Shown: positions 18,280 through 27,887, counted from the stretch's first letter. The stretch is 60,218 bases of DNA from Halorubrum alkaliphilum (GCF_017873815.1 NZ_JAGGKQ010000018.1:1-60218); one strand, 5' to 3'. Numbers and translations are program-made. Notes: a model not told the origin generated them from the letters alone.

Positions 18280-18874
18280 TCTACATCTAGCTTCTTGATT
18301 ACGTAAAATCATCAGAATGCGTCGGGATCGGGTCGGTAACCCATTGGTTCGATAATCCTGAGTAGAGAGTTCTAAGCAGAGTCCTCAGAGGAGGAATAGA
18401 AATCAGCCACCATCGAGTGGGCGATCAATCATCTGTTGTATACTCACTTCCACGGCGTCATCAAAATGATATCCTACTCTTGTGTCGAAAACCCATAGAG
18501 ACTGAACCTCCTGGATAATAGTTCGCGGAGAATAAACATCTAGGGAGATAGATTTCGTCAAACAAGACTTGAAATCTCCAGTTGTCACCCACCTTCTTTT
18601 TCGACTACGGCTTGTCAAGCTGGTCAGCAAGATAACCCAGAACGTCTGTTTTCAGTTGCCTCTTTCTCTTCTCAAACTTCTCGTCATCGGCTGTCAGCTG
18701 TACCTCCATATTAGACACACTAAGCGCACGAGGGCCCTGAGAAAAATAGTTGATTTACCAATAATACACTTCCACCGACGGTAACGTTCCCTCACTCCTC
18801 GTTCTCAAGATGACTCGATTCTACACCCGGTTCTCATCAGTAGTTTTTACCTTCATCCTGTCTAGTTTCCTGTA
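18280..18874. other. 595-base interval, mostly without a supported gene
   Basis: The interval separates the metallo-beta-lactamase gene from the 710-residue gene. A minus-strand frame at 18403-18630 (75 codons, ending VEVSIQQMIDRPLDGG) has mildly protein-like composition but no recognisable family and no clear promoter. It may be a remnant. The right end holds the TATA-like box of the next gene. Base composition is more A+T-rich than in the flanking genes. Confidence 0.4.
18843..18851 (+). promoter_or_regulatory. TATA-like box for the 710-residue gene
   Basis: AGTTTTTACC lies 24-32 bases before the ATG at 18875, the right distance for leaderless transcription. Confidence 0.4.
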
Positions 18875-21007
18875 ATGAGCGATAGCGAATCCGGACTCTT
18901 TGCGTCTACCCCGGAAGCGGTGTTCTACTTAGTGTCTGATGAAGATACGGCAGAGGAACTCACGACTGAAAAAATCGAAATTCTCGATGAGCAACCGGGT
19001 GTACAAGCAGCGCTTGAGCTAGAACAGTTGCCCGACTCAAATCTATTCGACCAGATACTGAAACAAGCCAAACTCGGGTCTCGCTGGGGGAAAGACCTCT
19101 CGAAGGTGTACCGTGACTATCTCGAAAACCGCATCGAGCAGGTCGATGAAAGCGTTCTTGCTGATGAACTCGAAGCGCAATTCAGTCGCTACGATGCTGA
19201 CCCATACGAATCAGCTGTTCTCGGCGACCCGATGACGGTTGGGATTGACCTAACGAGCCAAATACAGTCAGAGCTTGATCAGTGGGACCAACAACAATTC
19301 ACACGTGCTGATCTTGCCGCTGCCGTTGGGATCTCAGATCAATCAGATCTAACTGACCGGAACACTCGCGGTGGGATCGTTTTCTCGAGTGGCACTCCGC
19401 TATCTGAGTTGAAGCACAACCGTCAATTCGTGCGCGCAAGTCACAACCTACAACAATTGCTTCTTATTGGGCTCGATGTGGCACTCATCGCCCCGGTTGG
19501 TGGGCCCGACGAACAGGAGACTGTCGAAACAACGTTCCGCGGAGTTGGCTCATTCACGGTTGAGTCAGTATCTGGCGCTGAGTTCAACGTTGGCGATGAA
19601 ATCGCTACAGCCGTTGATGAATGGTATGACAGATTACTCTACTCTGTCGCCGACAACCGGGTCGTTGAAAACGTAGTCCGTCCAGCGAGCGTTACTGCCT
19701 ACGATCTCCCAAGCGAAGACTGGGCACGCCACTTCAAGAACGCGATTACAATCGGGCTTCAAGGCGTATACTCAGAAAAGTCGTTCAGCGAAACTCGGTT
19801 TAACGACATGTGGGAACAGCGGGTTAGTTCCCATGAGAACTACGATCAATACCGTTCACGGCGGAAGACGTTCCCTGAAGTCAAAGTTACTAGGAAAAAC
19901 GATGGTGGGACTCACAACTTTGCGCTTTACCACGAGGGTCCCTCAGCGACTCCGCATGTCTGCGGCTTGCCTACACAGAGTTCGAATCCAGAAGAAGAGC
20001 TCGTGGATCTGATTGAACGATTTCTTGATGCCGATCGTGTCTCTGAACAACGGTGGCAACATCTTCTTGAGGGCTTTGAGGGGATCGCTGAGTCACTTGA
20101 TGCGCCGTCCAAGGATCTCGTCACGAACGCTCTTCTCCACAGACACCGGCGACGGCAACAACTAACTCCGCTTCTCCCCCCGTCTGAAGAAGATACAGAC
20201 ACGTTCAACGCTAAGAGAGAACACCACAACTACGACGATGAATGGTACGAGGATCACTGGGCAACTATCCTCTCCGATTATAAAATTACAAAACAGGGAG
20301 GTGTCAGAGCTATTGAGCGGAAGCAGAACCTCCAAAACTCACTTAATCCTGAGTGTGGCGCAGATACAGCGCTCTACTACAAATTAGAACAGGACATCAA
20401 CAACGCATGGCAGTATTATCTTGATAGTGCTGAAAGGGAAATTCAGCAAAGTCTCCCTGACGATCAAAACCTCAGCATTGAACGTCGAGAGACCAGCTCT
20501 TCAAAAATACTCGATATTACTGTCATTCCCACCAACGGTGAAAAACAAACCGTGACTGTAGAGGTGCTACTCCCCTATAGCGAGGTCTACGTCAACGATA
20601 CTGAAGTTCCTGCGGCCACAGTTACGAACACCGTTAGTGAAGTTATCGACACGCTCGGAACATCTCATCAAGCGCAGTCTCTCAATCTCTCCCACAAGGA
20701 GACAAGCGATGTACTATACGAGATAACAAAGATGTATTTGGACATAGCTGAATTCGAACAGGGAGAGCTCGTGTACTTCGACGACGTAATCGAGTTCTGT
20801 CAGTCATTGTCGAACATACAGGATATTTTCAATACACCTGATGAGAGCGTTGAGAAAAATGTTCGAGAATTTCTCGGAACAGAGGATTATATCAGCCGTC
20901 TCCGATCGAGTGTTAAATTCCATCGGAAGGGGAGCGATCAACACGGAAGTGTGAAAGTTCAGGGAGACCGATATATTGCGATGGAGTTACAAGAACAGTT
21001 ACAGTAA
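18875..21007 (+). CDS. Large protein of unknown family beside BrxD-type ATPases
   Basis: 710 residues. No P-loop, helicase, nuclease or methyltransferase motif is visible. The protein is acidic and mainly helical, with a mixed strand-rich part at about residues 160-250 (GGIVFSSGTPLSELKHNRQF). The C-terminal third contains a small beta-rich part (SKILDITVIPTNGEKQTVTVEVLLPYSEVYV) and a final helical region. The next gene starts nine bases downstream, so it is probably a dedicated partner of that ATPase, for example a scaffold or effector. This gene and the metallo-beta-lactamase gene are the least recognisable parts of the module. Confidence 0.7.
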   Translation: MSDSESGLFASTPEAVFYLVSDEDTAEELTTEKIEILDEQPGVQAALELEQLPDSNLFDQILKQAKLGSRWGKDLSKVYRDYLENRIEQVDESVLADELEAQFSRYDADPYESAVLGDPMTVGIDLTSQIQSELDQWDQQQFTRADLAAAVGISDQSDLTDRNTRGGIVFSSGTPLSELKHNRQFVRASHNLQQLLLIGLDVALIAPVGGPDEQETVETTFRGVGSFTVESVSGAEFNVGDEIATAVDEWYDRLLYSVADNRVVENVVRPASVTAYDLPSEDWARHFKNAITIGLQGVYSEKSFSETRFNDMWEQRVSSHENYDQYRSRRKTFPEVKVTRKNDGGTHNFALYHEGPSATPHVCGLPTQSSNPEEELVDLIERFLDADRVSEQRWQHLLEGFEGIAESLDAPSKDLVTNALLHRHRRRQQLTPLLPPSEEDTDTFNAKREHHNYDDEWYEDHWATILSDYKITKQGGVRAIERKQNLQNSLNPECGADTALYYKLEQDINNAWQYYLDSAEREIQQSLPDDQNLSIERRETSSSKILDITVIPTNGEKQTVTVEVLLPYSEVYVNDTEVPAATVTNTVSEVIDTLGTSHQAQSLNLSHKETSDVLYEITKMYLDIAEFEQGELVYFDDVIEFCQSLSNIQDIFNTPDESVEKNVREFLGTEDYISRLRSSVKFHRKGSDQHGSVKVQGDRYIAMELQEQLQ

Positions 21008-21015
21008 CGCAGATA

Positions 21016-22203
21016 ATGACTGGTAGTGATGCAGGGGACGCCCTCCAGATCGGACAAGATACAGCTATTGATATCCTCACCCGGATTCAACAAGGTGTCC
21101 CACCCAAACCCGAGCATGTGAAACACATCCGCGTCGGTCGGGAGGCAGAAGAACGGCGATTATGCGATAAGCCGACTGAAGGACTCCAAAGCGTCCAGCG
21201 AGGCAGCGGACAAATTTTCTTCGTCTTAGGTGACTTCGGGTACGGGAAATCGTTCTTCATCAATCTGATCGCTGATAGAGCAACCGACATGGGCTTCATC
21301 CGATCCGAGTTCGACATTCAAGACCTCGAAGCAATCTCTGACAAGGGTGAACTCTACCGGGGAATCGTCCAGAACATTCGGTATCCAGATGAGAACGGGA
21401 CTGGCGTCACGCCACTCCTCCGGCAATTCTGTGAAGAAGTATCTCGCAGCGAATTCGAACAGGTAGCCACCCAGTACGGATTTTACGGACATTCAATCTA
21501 CAGTATTCTTCGGAATTTACTCGACGCATGGGCCAACGGGAAACTACACGTTGAGCGTGACGACGTCACACTAGACCGTGTTGACGTACTCAACGCCGCA
21601 AGCGGATATCTACAAGGGGAAAACATTGCACTCGAAGAGTTACACGCGATCGGGAAAGTCGGCTTCGACAGCATTACAAAAGAAAACGAGTACAATTATC
21701 TCCGCCATCTGCGATCCCTCGCCCTTGAGTTAGGGTACAATGGGTTTACGATCCTTATCGACGAAGCCGCGGAGCAACTTGAATGGAACCCCGAATCAGC
21801 GACTACACAACGGCTCATTGACCTATACAATAAATGCTATCAGAAAGGTCAATTCGAGCATATGATGTTCGTTTTTGTCGGAAACCAAGAGAAATGGGAC
21901 TCACTAATTGACGAAGCAGGCCACCAAGCCTTACAAGACCGATATCGAGCAGCGAAGCTCGTCTTAAGCAACTTCACGGAGGAAGATTACGTAACACTCG
22001 TCTCCAAAGTGGCAAACCTACTTGAGATCGCATACGGTGAGTCAGCAACACTCACCGACGATGAAGCCCGTAACATCGTTATGAACGCAGCAGACCACCA
22101 CGGCGGAATCAGTAATCTGAGCCCTCGGCGACTACTCCTCACCCCGACCGGCCAAGGGGAACAACAAACACTCGTAGACGTTCTTGAATCACGTTTCGAA
22201 TAA
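21016..22203 (+). CDS. BrxD-like (DUF2791-type) P-loop ATPase
   Basis: 395 residues. The N-terminus reads HIRVGREAEERRL, then the Walker A motif GDFGYGKSFF at about residue 75 and Walker B TILIDEAAEQL near residue 247. A sensor-like strand follows (MMFVFVGNQEKWD) and then a winged-helix-type tail. The combination of IxVGRExE and G-D-x-G-x-GKSF is characteristic of the ATPases called BrxD or DUF2791 in BREX and related anti-phage systems. The start is nine bases after the 710-residue gene, in one operon. Confidence 0.8.
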   Translation: MTGSDAGDALQIGQDTAIDILTRIQQGVPPKPEHVKHIRVGREAEERRLCDKPTEGLQSVQRGSGQIFFVLGDFGYGKSFFINLIADRATDMGFIRSEFDIQDLEAISDKGELYRGIVQNIRYPDENGTGVTPLLRQFCEEVSRSEFEQVATQYGFYGHSIYSILRNLLDAWANGKLHVERDDVTLDRVDVLNAASGYLQGENIALEELHAIGKVGFDSITKENEYNYLRHLRSLALELGYNGFTILIDEAAEQLEWNPESATTQRLIDLYNKCYQKGQFEHMMFVFVGNQEKWDSLIDEAGHQALQDRYRAAKLVLSNFTEEDYVTLVSKVANLLEIAYGESATLTDDEARNIVMNAADHHGGISNLSPRRLLLTPTGQGEQQTLVDVLESRFE

Positions 22204-22329
22204 CGAATCTGCTTCGGAGAGAGCACCTCTTCTAACGGACGGTCACGACTTGATTATTAGTAGAAATCCACAAGAATAAGCCAGGAATTCGATACTCCTA
22301 ATTAGCCAAGGATTCAGTCCATTCTATAC

Positions 22330-23844
22330 ATGACAACAGCGGTCTCCTCGTGCTCGGAATGCGGAAGCCCATTGGTCTCCGATGCTATATACTGCCCCCA
22401 CTGTTTGATCGACCGACTTAAAGTCGAAGAATCGTGGTTCCCCATCTCAGGCGAGGGACTCGACAATACGACGGTCAACCATACGCTAGTGCCTGAACAC
22501 CGAGTTGTGTCTGAGGAACGAGTTACACAGTTGTGCCGTGAATATTCGATCGACCGGACCGATCTGCCACGTATCAAAACAACCGACCCCGCCATTCAGC
22601 ACCTAGCTTGCGAACCCGGGGACGTCATCGAAATCATCCGCGACAGTCGAACCACAGACACAGCCCGAAGTTACCGTTTAATCATCTCCGGGTCAGGCGG
22701 AACCAGTAGCACCTCCGCACAAGCGGAGTGGCGAAACCCTGCCGGGCCTGCCGAGACAACGTACTCACGCACAGGGGAACTTAATGATGTACAAGCACTC
22801 CACATTATCGAAAACCTCCGGGCACACATCCCACCTTCACAACCCGGAACCTGTCGACAAATCGCTATCGGCCGAGAATCAGCGATCGACACAGCGATCA
22901 CCCGCGTAGAATCCGCACAACCATACACGTTCATCGAAGGTGAACTCGGATTCGGCAAATCCTTCTTCCTCCATTGGATGCGCGATGAAGTTCTGCCATG
23001 GGCTGCTGTGAGTCTCGTAGACCTTGATGACGAAACAAACTTCTTGAACCAAGGAGCGCTCATAGAAACCTTCCGGACGAACCTCGAAACTCCCCGCTCT
23101 CTTGACCACGTAGACTACGCCAATGGACTTGACGAACTATGGGACACGACCCTTCGAAAAGTCGCAGATCTGTGTGCGTCACACTATGAACGAGAAGGCT
23201 TCGAAATCCGGGAATCCCGCATGAAGAAATCGCTCGAATTAGCTGCAAAAGACATTCTGTCAGACACAGCGATTCCCCAACCCGTCATTGATCAAATCGG
23301 AAAAACCGCAAGTGAATACTTCAACAGTACGTCCCAAAGCCTCACTCAGAGTCTTCTCGAAGAAATAGAGAATAATGAACCCATGGACGTGCTCGGGTTG
23401 ATTAGTTCACTCGCACAAATCAATGGGTACAGAGTATTGCTCGGTGTTGACGAACTGGAAAAATCCGTTCGCACCGAAGAACACTTCAAAGCACTTGACA
23501 ACTTCGCTGACGCCCTCCCGAAAAACGTCTCTCTCTTTGTGACCGGGACGCCAGAACTCGTTGAAGGCGGCAAGCAAGGGAACGCACTCCGGGAAACCTA
23601 TCATCCACTATACGAGCGAACAACCACTAACAGAATTCGACTTGACAGCCCCACTAGGGAAGCTCTCATCGAATTCTCCACTCGGATCGTCGATCTAGAG
23701 ACCCAAGCCATCGAAGCACCAGTTAATCGTGAGTACGCCTCCACAATCGACGATCTCGGAGGATTCGAACAAGCAGCAGACTCGTTCCTTGAGCAGTACC
23801 CGCCCGCATTCCGAGCATACCTTGACTATCTCGAACAATACTAA
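22330..23844 (+). CDS. Second BrxD-like ATPase with an N-terminal zinc ribbon
   Basis: 504 residues. The N-terminus has CSECG and, 12 residues on, CPHC, a zinc ribbon. Then about 130 residues of strand-rich sequence, a segment CRQIAIGRESAID equivalent to IRVGREAE of the preceding gene, Walker A GELGFGKSFF at about residue 205 and Walker B LLGVDELEK near 370, with a sensor strand SLFVTGTPEL. The near identity of the two Walker A motifs shows that this is a diverged paralogue of the upstream ATPase. The zinc ribbon may recruit DNA or another component. A 126-base gap separates them, so it may have its own promoter. Confidence 0.8.
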   Translation: MTTAVSSCSECGSPLVSDAIYCPHCLIDRLKVEESWFPISGEGLDNTTVNHTLVPEHRVVSEERVTQLCREYSIDRTDLPRIKTTDPAIQHLACEPGDVIEIIRDSRTTDTARSYRLIISGSGGTSSTSAQAEWRNPAGPAETTYSRTGELNDVQALHIIENLRAHIPPSQPGTCRQIAIGRESAIDTAITRVESAQPYTFIEGELGFGKSFFLHWMRDEVLPWAAVSLVDLDDETNFLNQGALIETFRTNLETPRSLDHVDYANGLDELWDTTLRKVADLCASHYEREGFEIRESRMKKSLELAAKDILSDTAIPQPVIDQIGKTASEYFNSTSQSLTQSLLEEIENNEPMDVLGLISSLAQINGYRVLLGVDELEKSVRTEEHFKALDNFADALPKNVSLFVTGTPELVEGGKQGNALRETYHPLYERTTTNRIRLDSPTREALIEFSTRIVDLETQAIEAPVNREYASTIDDLGGFEQAADSFLEQYPPAFRAYLDYLEQY

Positions 23845-23906
23845 TAGTTCTCTCTACTTTGTTGGTTCCAATGGACGACATCATCAAACTCAGGAAAGAA
23901 ATTAGA

Positions 23907-24485
23907 GGCTCTGTTGAAGTCCCCTTCTTCAGATACAATATCGAGTGAAACAGCCGGTCGGTGAGGGCTGCGCACTGAACGTAAATTATTGAGAGACGGC
24001 TTTATTGAAATCCTTGGTCGTAGATAGTTCGTCGAGGCCGTACTACATACAGAGCGCAAATCTATCACAGAGATCCGATCACAGATCACCCGAGTCAGCA
24101 ACAGAAGGCGATTAAAGACGCTTTGAAGCGAGATTGGTGATAGCCGTCGCCGCTACCAGCGTCACAAGGACGGCAGCGCGTGTGCGTTCTGTCCCAAACA
24201 CAGTTTCAGCGGAACGCCCGATCAGAACGAACGCACCAGCCCATATTGCTGCGTATTTCAACACGGCAAGCCATCCTCGAACCTCAGTCCAAACGAATTC
24301 TTTCATGCCTGCGAGGATCTCCCCGAGGGACTACATACTAACTCCGAACAATATCTGCTGATATGAATGTTCCCCATAATGACATGTGCCATGCTCGGTC
24401 GTGGGAATGAATGCCACCGCCATTGGATTCACACTCAGTATCTCGCACGGCGATCCTATCAGATTTCAAGAATTACAACAGAGCC
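23907..24485. mobile_element. Non-autonomous element with GGCTCTGTTG ends carrying a small membrane-protein gene
   Basis: Left end: GGCTCTGTTGAAGT at 23907, followed by about 60 bases that recur at 53708-53780 and, inverted, at 54784-54855. Right end: AATTACAACAGAGCC (24471-24485), the inverted form of GGCTCTGTTG. The 579-base interval holds no transposase, only the gene at 24112-24306. No clear target duplication was found. The layout matches the element at 54397-54855. Confidence 0.6.
24112..24306 (-). CDS. Small membrane protein, passenger of the mobile element
   Basis: 64 residues with two hydrophobic segments (VLKYAAIWAGAFVLIG and RAAVLVTLVAATAITNLA) separated by a short charged loop, and a basic C-terminus. 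It begins at ATG 24306. The family is not recognised. It lies between the inverted ends of the element and is transcribed toward the conserved end, like the passenger gene of the second element. Confidence 0.55.
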   Translation of the reverse strand: MKEFVWTEVRGWLAVLKYAAIWAGAFVLIGRSAETVFGTERTRAAVLVTLVAATAITNLASKRL

Positions 24486-24648
24486 TTCGAGGGTTAATTT
24501 GACTTGGGCGAGGTCGGCTCTGTAGCTGTACCAAATACTGGTGTGGTGTGCCGGTTTACCAGTCTTAGACAAACAGATCTGGTGACCGGTAAGGGCTCAG
24601 ACACCCAGACACGAATGCTTTTGCGTGGGGTTTGAGAACTCACACGTC

Positions 24649-25002
24649 ATGACAAATCACATGGAGCCCACCGAGGAGTATGACGGGCGAATCAGAGTGA
24701 AACTCCTTGATGACCATGCTGATACACGAGTGATCCCGTGTTCATCCTACACGAAGGCGATAACGCTCGTCAAGAAACATCAACACGAGGTCACCACCGC
24801 GAAAATCATCGACCGAGAGCAAGAAGTGGTCTTCAGCTCAGCTGACATGGACATCGACGTCTGGGAGTCGATTTGGAAAAACGAAAAACGTCGCCTATCA
24901 GTCAACGTCGAGGACCGCGACTGCCCGTACGATAACATCTCCTGCTTTTTCGATGACCTCTGTGTCCAATGTAAGATGGACAAATTACAGGACGAGTTCT
25001 AA
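24649..25002 (+). CDS. Small protein with a C-terminal four-cysteine cluster
   Basis: 117 residues from ATG 24649; an in-frame GTG at 24625 would add eight residues. The body is a strand/helix mix (RIRVKLLDDHADTRVIPCSS, VTTAKIIDREQEVVFSS). The end carries C-x6-C-x5-C-x2-C, a plausible zinc site. The family is not identified. It is the last gene before the stretch that ends at the queC 3' end, convergent with queC. Confidence 0.6.
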   Translation: MTNHMEPTEEYDGRIRVKLLDDHADTRVIPCSSYTKAITLVKKHQHEVTTAKIIDREQEVVFSSADMDIDVWESIWKNEKRRLSVNVEDRDCPYDNISCFFDDLCVQCKMDKLQDEF

Positions 25003-25025
25003 CTCATTCAGCAGGGGCGAAGATG

Positions 25026-25715
25026 TTACGAGAACTCCGGTCGCTCAGCATACGCAATCGGATCGCGTGACCCAGCATTCCGAAACGCCTCAAGCCGGAA
25101 CGCACACGCATCACACGTCCCACACGCTGGCTCTTCGTCACGGTAACACGACCACGTCATCTCGTACGGCACGCCAAGCTCCAACCCCCGCTCCGCAATC
25201 TCCGTTTTCGACCACTCGACGAACGGCGCTTTCAGCTCGATCTCCGTCTCCGGTTTCGTGCCGACGTCGATCACGTTCTGAAAGGCGTCAAAAAAGGCGG
25301 GGCGACAGTCGGGATACCCAGAGAAATCTTCCGAGTGCGCCCCAATAAACAGCGCCTCTGAATCAGTCGCCTCCGCGTACGACGTCGCCATCGACAACAG
25401 ATTGGCGTTGCGGAAGGGGACGTACGACGTCGGAATCTCATCACTCTCAAGATCCGCGTCGGCCACGTCCATCTCCTCATCCGTCAGGCTCGACGCGCCG
25501 ATTTGAGAGAGATGGCCCGTTTCGATGTGGAGGAAGTCAGCCGCATCGACCTCCTCAGCAAGCGCCTGTGCGCACTCGAACTCTTTGTCTTCGGTGCGTT
25601 GCCCGTACGACGTATGGAGAAAGTACGGCTCGTACCCTTGCTCCATTGCTTCGTACACCGCTGTCGCACTATCCATCCCGCCGGACACCAGAATCACCGC
25701 GCTTTTGTTGCTCAT
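25026..25715 (-). CDS. queC: QueC, 7-cyano-7-deazaguanine (preQ0) synthase
   Basis: 229 residues. The PP-loop ATP pyrophosphatase motif SGGMDS lies at residues 11-16, and the C-terminal zinc site is CYRDEEPACGTCDAC. QueC converts 7-carboxy-7-deazaguanine and ammonia to preQ0 with ATP. In haloarchaea preQ0 feeds archaeosine in tRNA; here it could also feed the DpdA-like genes next door. The start ATG is at 25715, 94 bases after the queE stop. Its last 114 bases occur twice more upstream in the window (6636-6749, 7853-7966), which points to use as an integration site. Confidence 0.95.
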   Translation of the reverse strand: MSNKSAVILVSGGMDSATAVYEAMEQGYEPYFLHTSYGQRTEDKEFECAQALAEEVDAADFLHIETGHLSQIGASSLTDEEMDVADADLESDEIPTSYVPFRNANLLSMATSYAEATDSEALFIGAHSEDFSGYPDCRPAFFDAFQNVIDVGTKPETEIELKAPFVEWSKTEIAERGLELGVPYEMTWSCYRDEEPACGTCDACAFRLEAFRNAGSRDPIAYAERPEFS

Positions 25716-25809
25716 GTCTGCTTGGTTGCGTCGAATCGATTATCGCTCTGTTCACCACACCGCGCTCGCGGCACCGCGCTCTGCCGACCGGCCTCTGAAA
25801 GTGACGTAC

Positions 25810-26586
25810 TCATGTTCCCGGGGCGTCGTTCCATAGGTCCACGTGCAGTCGCGGCGTGTACCGGTAGCCGTACTCCATCGCTAACTCGGCGACCTCGCTT
25901 CGCGTCCCATCGAGTTGCTCGCGCGTCATGCCCTCCGGCATCAACAACACGTCATCATCGGCGACGGTCGTCGCCGTCGCTTCTCGTACCCGATCAACCA
26001 GGTCCGTGATCTCTGGGAGGTCCGATTCGTCGGTCACGACGAACTTGAGCTGCGTCTCGTACGCATCGACCATCTGGGAGAGCGCATCCATGTCGATCCG
26101 ATTCTGTTCGTGTTTCTCTTCCCACTCGCCCTCCCCCTTCGGGTCACGCTCCGGTGTCGGCGTGCTGCTCGCCAGTTTTGGGCTGATACTCGCCAGATCG
26201 ATCGGCGCATCCCGGTAGATCGTCCCGTTCGTCTCGATCGTCGCGTGATACCCCTCTTCGTCGAGCCGTTCGAGGAGTTCGACGGACTCCTCGTGGATGA
26301 GTGGCTCGCCGCCCGTGAGTACGACGTGGTTCGCCTGCTCGTGGGAGCGGACTTCCTCCAAAATCGAGTCGACGTCGCGCCACGCGCCGGTCGGCTCCCA
26401 CGACGTATGGTACGAATCACAGAACCAACACCGCAGGTTACACCCAGAGGTCCGCACAAAGACAGAGGGGACGCCAGCAAGCGTTCCTTCCCCCTGTAAC
26501 GAGTAGAACACCTCGTTGATCGGGAGGCCCTCACCAGCCGCGTCAGCGTCCGTTGTGGGCTCCTCGACGTCGCTTGCGACCGGCAT
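25810..26586 (-). CDS. queE: QueE, 7-carboxy-7-deazaguanine synthase (radical SAM)
   Basis: 258 residues. The radical SAM cluster motif is CNLRCWFC (C-x3-C-x2-C), preceded by NEVFYSLQGEGTLAGVPSVF, a QueE hallmark. VVLTGGEPL follows and the C-terminus reads TPRLHVDLW. It makes 7-carboxy-7-deazaguanine from 6-carboxytetrahydropterin, the step before QueC. The ATG at 26586 overlaps the queD stop, so both are coupled in one operon. Confidence 0.95.
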   Translation of the reverse strand: MPVASDVEEPTTDADAAGEGLPINEVFYSLQGEGTLAGVPSVFVRTSGCNLRCWFCDSYHTSWEPTGAWRDVDSILEEVRSHEQANHVVLTGGEPLIHEESVELLERLDEEGYHATIETNGTIYRDAPIDLASISPKLASSTPTPERDPKGEGEWEEKHEQNRIDMDALSQMVDAYETQLKFVVTDESDLPEITDLVDRVREATATTVADDDVLLMPEGMTREQLDGTRSEVAELAMEYGYRYTPRLHVDLWNDAPGT

Positions 26587-27047
26587 TAGTAGGTCGCACA
26601 GAGCTCGCCGGTTTCGCTCACCGACACGGAGACGTCCGAGACGGTGTCTGGGAACGCCTCAAGCATCCGTTGTTCGAGGAGGACGCTCATCACCTCTGCC
26701 GTTGGTGGGTGATCGAGGACGACGAGGGCGTCGCCGTCGCCGGCCTGCTCGAACGCGTCAACGAGCGGGTCGCCTTCCTCAACGAGGAACCGGTGGTCCC
26801 AGGCGTCGATGACGTCCGTGACGTCGCCTTTGTCGACGACCCACCCTTCCTCGGTGAGTTCGCCGCTTACCTCGACGGTGATCTCGTAGTTGTGGCCGTG
26901 TGGCCGCGAGCATTTCCCGTCGTGGTGGAGGATGCGGTGGCCCGAGCTGATTCGGATGGGGTTGTCGGCTCCGATGTGGAGTGTTCGTTGGCCTGCTTCC
27001 TGAAGCACATCTGCTTCGGATTCGTCTCTCGATATACTTCGGGCCAT
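26586..27047 (-). CDS. queD: QueD, 6-carboxytetrahydropterin synthase
   Basis: 153 residues from ATG 27047 (MARSISRD). Zinc-binding histidines occur in SSGHRIL and in HGHNYEI, with the catalytic cysteine just before in KCSRPHGH; WVVDKGDV and WDHRFLVEE complete the family pattern. It converts dihydroneopterin triphosphate to 6-carboxytetrahydropterin. A longer frame to 27209 runs through the TATA box and is rejected. It is the first gene of queD-queE-queC. Confidence 0.94.
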   Translation of the reverse strand: MARSISRDESEADVLQEAGQRTLHIGADNPIRISSGHRILHHDGKCSRPHGHNYEITVEVSGELTEEGWVVDKGDVTDVIDAWDHRFLVEEGDPLVDAFEQAGDGDALVVLDHPPTAEVMSVLLEQRMLEAFPDTVSDVSVSVSETGELCATY

Positions 27048-27067
27048 ACTCGAAGAATATTCGGGGA

Positions 27068-27077
27068 ATATATAAAG
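27068..27077 (-). promoter_or_regulatory. TATA box of the queD-queE-queC operon
   Basis: The minus strand reads CTTTATATATT, a near-perfect archaeal TATA box about 25 bases before the ATG of queD. It predicts a leaderless transcript and fixes the queD start. Confidence 0.7.
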
Positions 27078-27227
27078 ATTGAGTTTCGTTACTTCATCGA
27101 TGGAACAGCAGCACCACTCACGATCGTCTCTCCGCCGACTCTCTCGTTGGCCATCGGTACCCACCTCAGCCGAGCCGCAACACAGCACCGTACGCGGTGG
27201 TCCGGTCACAGACGGTGGTGACAGCTG

Positions 27228-27887
27228 ATGGAGACTGAAGATACTCGTGCGATCTTTACAGCCGTATTCGCCGGCTCAATCGTCCTCGCAAACGTCCTCG
27301 CAGCGAAACTGACGTGGATCGAGCTGCCGGGGCTTGGCGGTGTCGCCGTCCCTGCTGGGTTCGTTGCGTTCGGCGTCGCGTACCTCGCCTCGGACTTGCT
27401 CGTCGAGTACCACGTGAAAGAGTACGCTGCGACTGTGGTCAACGGAACCGTCGTCACGCTCGTCATCGCGTATGCGCTCGTCTTCCTCGCCATTTGGATG
27501 CCGTCTGCACCGTTCTACGGTGGGCAAGAAGCGTTCGTGTCGACGCTTGGCGGCTCCGCATCGATCATCCTTGCCTCCGTCGTCGCGCTTGCCGCCGCCC
27601 AACATCTCGACGTCCGACTCTTCGCCAATCTGAAGAGTCGCACCGGAGGTCAGCATCGCTGGATCCGGAACTGCGGCTCCACGGCAATTAGTCAGGGCGT
27701 GGACACGGTCGTGTTCATCACACTCGGGTTCGCCATCTTTCCGGCACTCGGCCTTGGCGGGGACCCGACGTGGGGTTGGGCGCTCGTGTCGATCGTTGCT
27801 GGGCAGTACATCGTGAAGTTGTTTGTCGCGCTGATTGATACGCTCCCGTTCTACGCCGTTACGGAGTTCGTGGAGCGGCCGGCTTGA
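27228..27887 (+). CDS. Queuosine-precursor (VUT/YhhQ) family transporter
   Basis: 219 residues, six hydrophobic segments, starting AVFAGSIVLANVLAAKL. The family signature appears in FVAFGVAYLASDLLVEYH (positions about 43-60) and in WIRNCGSTAISQGVDTVVFI. YhhQ-type proteins take up preQ0 or preQ1. The gene is divergent from queD and adjacent to the synthesis operon, so salvage and synthesis of preQ0 are placed together. Confidence 0.9.
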   Translation: METEDTRAIFTAVFAGSIVLANVLAAKLTWIELPGLGGVAVPAGFVAFGVAYLASDLLVEYHVKEYAATVVNGTVVTLVIAYALVFLAIWMPSAPFYGGQEAFVSTLGGSASIILASVVALAAAQHLDVRLFANLKSRTGGQHRWIRNCGSTAISQGVDTVVFITLGFAIFPALGLGGDPTWGWALVSIVAGQYIVKLFVALIDTLPFYAVTEFVERPA

